Below, one piece after another: positions 58,704 through 64,000 of a DNA stretch of 64,000 nt. The position numbers and the translations under genes are program-made. The stretch comes from Sphaerisporangium krabiense (GTDB lineage Bacteria; Actinomycetota; Actinomycetes; Streptosporangiales; Streptosporangiaceae), in NCBI RefSeq assembly GCF_014200435.1, contig NZ_JACHBR010000002.1:920501-984500 (forward strand), read 5' to 3'. The notes beneath the pieces are model-generated. The model saw only the letters and a list, made by a program, of their open reading frames with translations, was not told the DNA's origin and did not search any database. Within the stretch, counting starts at the first letter, position 1. The number at the start of each line of letters is the position of its first letter.

Positions 58704-59462
58704 ATGAAAGAAACGCGGCATAGACGTGCCCCGCAGCGAACCCGCCCACGAGGCCCCCTCGTGGCAGGCCTGTTCACGTCCACGTCGCTGATCGCCGGGA
58801 CGGCGCTCTTCGGGGCGTCGGTCTTCGGCGACGTGCAAGGCTTCCTCATCTTCTACTCGGGGGTGTTCACGCTCGTTGCGCTGACGGCGACGGTGCTGGC
58901 CGGCCTGGCCGCCACCGACCGGATCCTCCTCGCGGTACGGCACCGCGTGCGTCTCCAGGCCGTTCACCGGGCCGCCGCGGTCCTGTCCGCCGGCTTCCTG
59001 ATCACACACGTCGTCCTCCAGATCCTGCGAGGACGCCTGGACCCCGCGGCGGCGTTCCTCCCCGGACGGGCCGGGCAGGCGGTCGGCCTCGGCACGATCG
59101 CCGCCTACCTGCTCGTCCTCGCCGCCGCGACCGGCGCCTTCCGCGGGCGCTTCGCCACCATGTCCCGCCCATGGGTGTGGCGCACCCTGCACGTCACGGC
59201 CTACCTGTGCTGGCCGCTCGCCATCGTGCACGGGCTGACCGCCGGGCGCGAGCCCGCCGACTGGGTGACCTTGTGTTACGTCGCCTCGCTCGTCGCGGTC
59301 GGGCTCGGCCTGCTGGTCCGCATGGTCGTCACCGTCGGCCCGAGGCGGGGCGCCCCGGCCGCCCGTCCGGCCACCATCGGCCGCAAGGCCGAGTACATCC
59401 GGGTCGACGACGTCTTCGACGAGGAGTTCTGGGTGACCTTGAGAAAGGAGGTGCGGCGATGA
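58704..59462 (+). CDS. ferric-reductase-like transmembrane di-heme cytochrome
   Basis: The 252-aa protein has about six transmembrane segments. It has two His pairs of the ferric reductase/NADPH oxidase type: H-x13-H in VHRAAAVLSAGFLITHVVLQ and H-x12-H in TLHVTAYLCWPLAIVHGL. These ligate two stacked b haems that carry electrons across the membrane. Unlike NOX or FRE proteins it lacks a fused FAD/NADPH domain and stops at a cytoplasmic tail (EYIRVDDVFDEEFWVTLRKE). The overlapping next gene encodes a flavin/iron-sulfur protein that could feed it. ATG 58704 follows GGAGG. Confidence 0.85.
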   Translation: MKETRHRRAPQRTRPRGPLVAGLFTSTSLIAGTALFGASVFGDVQGFLIFYSGVFTLVALTATVLAGLAATDRILLAVRHRVRLQAVHRAAAVLSAGFLITHVVLQILRGRLDPAAAFLPGRAGQAVGLGTIAAYLLVLAAATGAFRGRFATMSRPWVWRTLHVTAYLCWPLAIVHGLTAGREPADWVTLCYVASLVAVGLGLLVRMVVTVGPRRGAPAARPATIGRKAEYIRVDDVFDEEFWVTLRKEVRR

Positions 59463-60946
59463 ACGGGCCCGGCGTGCCCGAGGTGTTCAGGATCGGCCCC
59501 GGCCGGCTCACCGCCGGCCTCGACCGCACTCCCCGCCTGGACCACGACACGCACCGCAGGGTGCACGGCCGCCTGCCGCGGCTGCCCGTCGACGATCTGA
59601 TCGCCCTGGCCGAGCTCGGCGACCTGCGCGGCAGGGGAGGCGCGGGCTTCCCCTTCGCCCGCAAGCTCCGCGCGGTCATCGACGCGGCCGGCCGCCGGGG
59701 CGCGCCCATCACGGTGGTCGTCAACGCGACCGAGGGCGAGCCCGCCGCCGCCAAGGACAAGGTGCTGCTCACCCGAGCCCCCCACCTGATCCTGGACGGC
59801 GCGGACCTGGTCGCCCGCGCGCTGGACGCCCGAGAGATCGTCGTGGGCGTCGCCCACGGCGGCCCGGGGGAGCGGTCCCTGCTCAACGCCGTGCACGAGC
59901 GCGGCATGACCGACACCGTGCGCGTCGTCCGCATGCCCGACCGGTTCATCTCCGGCGAGAGCGGCGCCCTGATCGCCGGCATCAACGGCGAGCGCCCGAT
60001 CCCGCCGGGCCGCAAGGTCCGCGCCAGCGAGATGGGCGTCGGCGGCATGCCGACCATGCTGTCCAACGCCGAGACCTACGCCCAGCTCGCGCTGCTGGCG
60101 ATGCTCGGGGTGGACCTGTACTCCTCGGTCGGCACCCCGCTCGAACCGGGCACTGTCCTGCTGTCGGTCAGCGGCTCGGCGCGGCGCCCCGCCGTCGTGG
60201 AGACCCCCACCGGGGTGCGGCTGCGCGAGGTGCTCGACCTGTGCGACGCCGTCGTGGGCAAGGGCGTGCTGCTCGGCGGCTACCACGGCACCTGGATGTC
60301 CGCCGAGGCCGCCGAGCGCGCGGAGGTGTCGCGGGCCGGGTTCGAGGCCCTCGGCGGGGCACTCGGCGCGGGCATCGTCGTCCCGCTCGGCGAGGGCTCC
60401 TGCCCGCTCGGCGAGACCGCCAGGGTGGCCAGGTACATGGCCGAGCAGTCGGCCGGGCAGTGCGGCCCCTGCTACATGGGCCTGCCCGACCTGACGCGGG
60501 CGTTCGGCGCGCTCGCCGACGGCGACGGGCACATCGAGGCCGTCAGGCGGGCCGCCGAGATCATCCGCGGGCGCGGAGCCTGCGGCCACCCCGACGGCAC
60601 CGCGCGGTTCGTGCTGTCGGCCGTGGACGTCTTCGCCGAGGACATCATGACCCACGCCGCGTACGGCACCTGCGGGCTGCCGGTGCGCGGGGTGCTCCCG
60701 CTGCCACAGGAGAACCGGGTCAAGGCCCGGGAGGCGCAGCTCACCGTGGACTGGTCGCGGTGCGAGGGGCACGGCCTGTGCGCCCACGTCGTGCCGGAGC
60801 TCATCGGCCTGGACCAGCACGGCTATCCCGTGGTCAGCACCGCCTCGGTGCCGTTCCGGCTGGAGGGCGACGCGCGCCGGGCGATCGAGATGTGCCCCGC
60901 GCTCGCCCTGCGCCTGGCGCCCGCGCCCGCCGAGGCGAGGAGGTAG
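59459..60946 (+). CDS. NuoF-like FMN/iron-sulfur protein fused to a 3Fe-4S-type ferredoxin
   Basis: Residues about 40-420 of this 495-aa protein match complex I subunit NuoF: FMN loop GRGGAGFPFARKL, VVNATEGEPAAAKDK, an SLBB part, and the cluster region SAGQCGPCYMGL (Cys335, Cys338) with GACGHPDG (Cys375). The first of the four usual NuoF cysteines is Ala here. Residues about 425-490 are a ferredoxin with C435-x5-C441 and C479-Pro, three cysteines as in 3Fe-4S ferredoxins. ATG 59459 overlaps the cytochrome stop (ATGA). The pair probably moves electrons from NAD(P)H through FMN and Fe-S centres to membrane haem; the acceptor is unknown. Confidence 0.88.
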   Translation: MNGPGVPEVFRIGPGRLTAGLDRTPRLDHDTHRRVHGRLPRLPVDDLIALAELGDLRGRGGAGFPFARKLRAVIDAAGRRGAPITVVVNATEGEPAAAKDKVLLTRAPHLILDGADLVARALDAREIVVGVAHGGPGERSLLNAVHERGMTDTVRVVRMPDRFISGESGALIAGINGERPIPPGRKVRASEMGVGGMPTMLSNAETYAQLALLAMLGVDLYSSVGTPLEPGTVLLSVSGSARRPAVVETPTGVRLREVLDLCDAVVGKGVLLGGYHGTWMSAEAAERAEVSRAGFEALGGALGAGIVVPLGEGSCPLGETARVARYMAEQSAGQCGPCYMGLPDLTRAFGALADGDGHIEAVRRAAEIIRGRGACGHPDGTARFVLSAVDVFAEDIMTHAAYGTCGLPVRGVLPLPQENRVKAREAQLTVDWSRCEGHGLCAHVVPELIGLDQHGYPVVSTASVPFRLEGDARRAIEMCPALALRLAPAPAEARR

Positions 60947-61007
60947 GGAGAGGGGGCACACGGGGCGTGGCGGACGTCCGTGGCGGCCATGCCCGCCACG
61001 GGCGTCG

Positions 61008-61793
61008 TCAGGCGACGGGGATCTCCAGCAGGCGCACGCCGTCGTCCCTGCGGACCTCGAAGCGGGCGATCTCCGCGGTGGCGAGCGCGGTGGCGCCGGT
61101 CAGCCGCAGGGGATCGGGGTGGCCGGGGACGCCGAAGCCGTCCCCGGGCCGGATGCGCCAGCCCGACACGACGTCGGTCCCGCCGTCGCGCGAGACCGCC
61201 ACCAGGCTGCACCGTTCCGGACCGGTGACGCCGCTGAGCTGGAAGGCGACCTCGGTGCCCCAGCTTCGCGGCGTCAGGCCGACCTTGCCGCTCACCCCCG
61301 TGCCTGAGCTCGCGCCCTCGCGGAACTCGGTCGTCGCCGGGGCGCCGGCGGGAGCCGCCACGGCGCCGCCGATGCCGGGCCACAGCCGGGAGGCCGCCAC
61401 GCCGCCGGTGACGCCGATGAACAGCACGGCCGCCACGCCCAGGGCGACGGCGCGGCGGCGCCGGGCGAGCTCCTCCCGCGACTCCCCGGCGCGGGGCTGC
61501 GCGTGCCGCCGGGCGCGGCGGCGGGGCGGCGGCAGGTCCCTGACGACGCGGCCGGGCGCGGGGGAGCCGTGCGGCCCGTCGAGGGATCCGGCGGGCCGCG
61601 GGACGGCGCCGCGCACGTCGCCCCTGATCAGGTCCAGGGCGTCGGGCAGCGCGTACATCTCGCGCAGCTCGTCCTGGCAGCTCGGGCAGTCGAGCAGGTG
61701 ACCCTCGAACGCCTCGGAGTCCTCCTCGTTCAGCACCCCGAGGATGTACGCCGCCACCTCGGCATGCGGGGGCGAACCCATGAGGCCGGTCAC
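61008..61793 (-). CDS. anti-sigma factor with zinc-binding (ZAS) domain
   Basis: The 261-aa membrane protein starts with a ZAS domain (HAEVAAYILGVLNEEDSEAF, then HLLDCPSCQDEL with the HxxxCxxC site), residues about 10-50. A disordered Pro/Arg linker, one transmembrane helix (AVALGVAAVLFIGVTGGVAA) and an outside anti-sigma-K-like domain follow. That domain contains WGTEVAFQLSGV, GPERCSLVAVSRDGGTDVV and ATAEIARFEVRRDDG. ATG 61793 overlaps the stop of the sigma gene (ATGA), the usual arrangement for an ECF sigma and its inhibitor. It should hold the sigma at the membrane until a signal is sensed. Confidence 0.9.
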   Translation of the reverse strand: MTGLMGSPPHAEVAAYILGVLNEEDSEAFEGHLLDCPSCQDELREMYALPDALDLIRGDVRGAVPRPAGSLDGPHGSPAPGRVVRDLPPPRRRARRHAQPRAGESREELARRRRAVALGVAAVLFIGVTGGVAASRLWPGIGGAVAAPAGAPATTEFREGASSGTGVSGKVGLTPRSWGTEVAFQLSGVTGPERCSLVAVSRDGGTDVVSGWRIRPGDGFGVPGHPDPLRLTGATALATAEIARFEVRRDDGVRLLEIPVA

Positions 61794-62359
61794 CCCCTCT
61801 CCTTCATCGTCTTCTGCAGGGCGCGCAGCGCGTAGTACACCCGGGACTTGACCGTCCCGGGCGGCACGCCGAGCACCTCGGCCGCCTCATTGATCGTACG
61901 GTCGTGCAGGTAGGTCTGCACGAGCGCTTCCCGATGCTCCTCCGACAGGCTGTACAGGGCCTCCGACACCACCATCGCCGACAGCGTCGGCTCCGAGCCG
62001 TCGGGGACGGCGACGCTGTCGAGCCGGTCGGGTTCGACCTCCTGCGGGCGCGCCGAGCGCTGCCGGCGCGCGTCGATGACGATCCTGCGCGCCACGGTCA
62101 TCAGCCAGGCCCACAACAGGCCGGGTTCCCTGTTCAGCTTCCCCGCGTTCCGCCACGCGCGGAAGACGGTCTCCTGGACGACATCCTCTGCCCATTGCCG
62201 GTCGCCTCCGGTCAGTCTGCGCACGTTGCGGAGGAGGGGGCCGCCGAACTCGCGATAGAGCGTCGCGACCAGCTGCTCGTCCGACTCGTCGTGCGGCACC
62301 TCCGGTCCGGACCGGACGCTGCGATGACGCTGCACAGGCACATGGTGGCAGCGCACCAC
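61790..62359 (-). CDS. ECF RNA polymerase sigma factor
   Basis: This ECF sigma of up to 189 aa has region 2 (EQLVATLYREFGGPLLRNVRRLTGGDRQWAEDVVQETVFRAWRNAG) and region 4 (LYSLSEEHREALVQTYLHDRTINEAAEVLGVPPGTVKSRVYYALRAL). It is the SigL/SigK-like type paired with a ZAS anti-sigma. The start is unclear: GTG codons at 62359, 62356, 62341 and 62335 precede the domain, and only the first is marked here. It is divergent from the DUF4142 gene, a natural candidate target. The 142-bp gap includes GGAAGT, an ECF-like -35, but no confident -10. Confidence 0.9.
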   Translation of the reverse strand: MVRCHHVPVQRHRSVRSGPEVPHDESDEQLVATLYREFGGPLLRNVRRLTGGDRQWAEDVVQETVFRAWRNAGKLNREPGLLWAWLMTVARRIVIDARRQRSARPQEVEPDRLDSVAVPDGSEPTLSAMVVSEALYSLSEEHREALVQTYLHDRTINEAAEVLGVPPGTVKSRVYYALRALQKTMKERG

Positions 62360-62501
62360 CGGTCACGTGAGCAAATCACACAACTTCCGTAAAGATTTAA
62401 ATTCCCTCCGAAATCCATGAACCGCCCCCTGGCGTGGGCCGTACCTCCCCCTGACAAGCGCGCCCTTGGGATCCGGGACGACGGAAGGGAGAAAGCGTTC
62501 G

Positions 62502-63140
62502 GTGAACCGGCTTCAGCTCAGGTCCATACGGCTCGTCGAGGTGCTCGCCGCGCTCGCGTTCCTGGTCATCGCCACGATCACGGTCTTCGCCATCGCCCCC
62601 GGCATCGTGCCGGGCGCCGGCGGGGCCTCGGGGGAGTGGACCGGGACGGAGTCGGGCCCGCTCGGGCCCGCCGACCGGGACTTCCTGGTGAAGGTGCGCC
62701 AGGCCGGCCTGTGGGAGATCCCGACCGGGCAGCAGGCGCAGGAGCGCGCGGGCAGCGAGCGGGTCAAGGAGGTCGGCCGGCACCTCGTCGCCGACCACAC
62801 CAAGCTCGACGAGCAGGTGCGCGCCCTGGCCGCGCAGCTGAAGGTCCCCCTGCCGAGCACGCCCACGGCCGACCAGCAGAACTGGATGGCCGAGCTGTCC
62901 ACCAAGACCGGAGAGGAGTACGACCGCACCTTCGCCGACCGGCTGCGCTTCGCCCACGGCAAGGTGTTCGCCGTCGTCGCCGCCGTGCGCGCGGGCACGA
63001 GGAACGACGACATCCGGGCGTTCGCGCAGGTCGCGGTCGACGTGGTCATGAAACACATGACGCTTCTCGAAAGCACGGGCAAGGTCGACTTCGCGTCGTT
63101 GCCCACGCCCCCGCCTCCCTCCCCTAACCCCTCCAAGTAG
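62502..63140 (+). CDS. DUF4142 (ferritin-like) membrane-anchored protein
   Basis: The 212-aa product has one N-terminal membrane anchor (LVEVLAALAFLVIATITVFAIA, residues about 11-32). An extracytoplasmic DUF4142 four-helix domain follows (LGPADRDFLVKVRQAGLWEIPTGQQA, RVKEVGRHLVADHTKLDEQVRAL, YDRTFADRLRFAHGKVFAVVAAVR, FAQVAVDVVMKHMTLLES). It ends in a Pro-rich tail. GTG 62502 follows AAGGGAG (62485-62491); an upstream ATG at 62466 would add 12 residues. The family has no settled function. Adjacent divergent sigma/anti-sigma genes suggest stress-linked expression. Confidence 0.87.
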   Translation: MNRLQLRSIRLVEVLAALAFLVIATITVFAIAPGIVPGAGGASGEWTGTESGPLGPADRDFLVKVRQAGLWEIPTGQQAQERAGSERVKEVGRHLVADHTKLDEQVRALAAQLKVPLPSTPTADQQNWMAELSTKTGEEYDRTFADRLRFAHGKVFAVVAAVRAGTRNDDIRAFAQVAVDVVMKHMTLLESTGKVDFASLPTPPPPSPNPSK

Positions 63141-63282
63141 GGGACGAAGGCGTCAAGGTCATCGTCTCAGTCAGGAAAAGCCACGTACGACCGCGACCGC
63201 GCCGCGGAGACCCGGAGCCGGCGGCCGATCGGCGGGGGATCCACCTCCCACTCGACCGATCGGCCGCCTCGGGGTTTCCGCC

Positions 63283-63963
63283 TCACCCCGGTCCGTAGAC
63301 GTCCCAGAGCTGGCCGACGAAGAACCTCCCGAACCGCGCCAGCGCGGTGAGGCCGTGCGGCCCCTCGGTGGAGAAGCTCTTCAGCGTCGCGGCGAGTTCC
63401 ATGGGCTGGATGTGCAGCGTCCCCGCGCCGACCACCACCGCCTTCTCGTCCTCGCCCTCCGGGACGTGACCCTCCAGCAGACGCGTGTAGAGGGTCGATG
63501 TGTCGAGCCACAGCCGTGTGGCGGGCCCGTGATGAACGTCCTTGTACCCGGCGAGCGTGCGGCGCCTGTCCTCGCCGTCGGTGAACCACAGCCGGTAGCG
63601 CATCTCGCGGTGGTCGGGCCGCTCGCCCGGCGCGAACAGGTTGAACCAGCCCCGCTCCACCGGGCGCCGCCCGCCGAGGAAGTCCGCCTCGACCCAGCCC
63701 TCGGCCCGCGCCGGATGCGCCGGCAGGGCCAGGAAGCGGTCCACGTCGTCGACCTCGATGGTGAGCTCGAACGACACCCGGTCCCCGTGCGACCTGCCGT
63801 TGACCTCACGGGACCGCGGGTCCGACACCCCGACGGAGACGAACCCCGCCATCTCCTCACTGAAGGACAGCGACGTGGGCTCGGGGGCGGGCTCGCCCGC
63901 CGTGACCGGCCTCCGCGCCTCCTGCGGCGGGCTCGCCGCCGCGCTTCCGTTCATCACGCTCAT
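63283..63963 (-). CDS. stand-alone domain related to GMC/cholesterol-oxidase fusion proteins
   Basis: The 226-aa product has a disordered start. Its core then matches my recollection of a domain attached to large actinomycete GMC oxidoreductase/cholesterol-oxidase proteins: LSFSEEMAGFVSVGVSDP, FELTIEVDDVDRFLALPAHP, EADFLGGRRPVERGWFNLFAPG, MRYRLWFTDGEDRRRTLAGYKDVHHG, TLYTRLLEGHV and ALARFGRFFVGQLWDVYGPG. Here it is a separate gene. Its ATG at 63963 shares a base with the stop of the gene upstream (TGATG), so it is coupled to a partner mostly outside the window, possibly the oxidase itself. The domain assignment needs a profile search. Confidence 0.6.
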   Translation of the reverse strand: MSVMNGSAAASPPQEARRPVTAGEPAPEPTSLSFSEEMAGFVSVGVSDPRSREVNGRSHGDRVSFELTIEVDDVDRFLALPAHPARAEGWVEADFLGGRRPVERGWFNLFAPGERPDHREMRYRLWFTDGEDRRRTLAGYKDVHHGPATRLWLDTSTLYTRLLEGHVPEGEDEKAVVVGAGTLHIQPMELAATLKSFSTEGPHGLTALARFGRFFVGQLWDVYGPG

Positions 63964-64000
63964 CAGAGCCCGGCCTCCTCCATGCCGGCGTCCGGCCGGC
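63963..64000 (-). CDS. 3' end of an upstream gene, truncated by window edge
   Basis: Only the last 11 codons and the TGA are inside the window (…RPDAGMEEAGL). The stop overlaps the next start as TGATG, typical of coupled genes. Nothing can be said of the product beyond its likely operon with the GMC-related domain protein. Confidence 0.45.
   Translation of the reverse strand, partial: RPDAGMEEAGL

Overview
The window is high-GC DNA from an actinomycete. G/C-ending codons are near universal, GTG starts are frequent, and several genes look leaderless, with a -10 hexamer 6-7 nt before the start codon. It also carries a SARP/AfsR regulator, a GlgC/GlgM pair and a B12-riboswitch-controlled class I ribonucleotide reductase. 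The style suits Streptosporangiales (Actinomadura/Nonomuraea relatives); that placement is inference. It reads as chromosome: no insertion sequence, prophage, CRISPR array or plasmid function was found.

Layout. 1-9 kb: a DUF72 protein, the RecD2 helicase, a MerR-type promoter driving a monooxygenase/LLM-oxidoreductase pair, an ammonia-lyase homologue with an altered MIO triad, an ECF sigma factor and a DUF885 metallopeptidase. 9-16.6 kb: a histidine-utilisation locus of an RpiR regulator, hutU, an M20 amidohydrolase, hutF and hutI, with unusually long, repeat-rich spacers. Together these take urocanate to glutamate; no canonical HutH is present. 16.7-20.5 kb: PadR and ArsR-type regulators, an SRPBCC protein and glutamate dehydrogenase. 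20.5-27.7 kb: a SARP regulator flanked by two promoters that share the same two-repeat operator. They drive a small ORF plus FAD oxidase on one side, and an FMN reductase plus serine hydrolase on the other. 27.8-30.3 kb: SAV_915 and DJ-1 proteins, a membrane protein, and four tRNA genes (Gly-Cys-Gly-Val).

30.6-41.4 kb: glmS, pirin, an ECF sigma factor, a beta/gamma-crystallin protein with a 24-bp tandem repeat, a NarL-type two-component system, a polyprenyl synthase with a membrane partner, and an orphan TctC-like lipoprotein. 41.4-45 kb: the nrdAB operon behind two NrdR-like boxes 31 bp apart, a cobalamin riboswitch and a hairpin that can hide the ribosome binding site. 45.3-51.1 kb: MscS, a repeat/membrane protein, DUF5709, and divergent glgC/glgM. 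51.3-53.5 kb: a membrane protein and a small protein sharing a terminal motif. 53.5-64 kb: YfiH, an acyltransferase, a second two-component system, GNAT, a di-heme ferric-reductase-like protein with a NuoF-ferredoxin fusion, a sigma/anti-sigma pair, DUF4142, and a GMC-associated domain protein.

The three least explained systems are the SARP mini-regulon (20.5-27.7 kb), the shared-motif pair (51.3-53.5 kb) and the cytochrome/NuoF-ferredoxin pair (58.7-60.9 kb).
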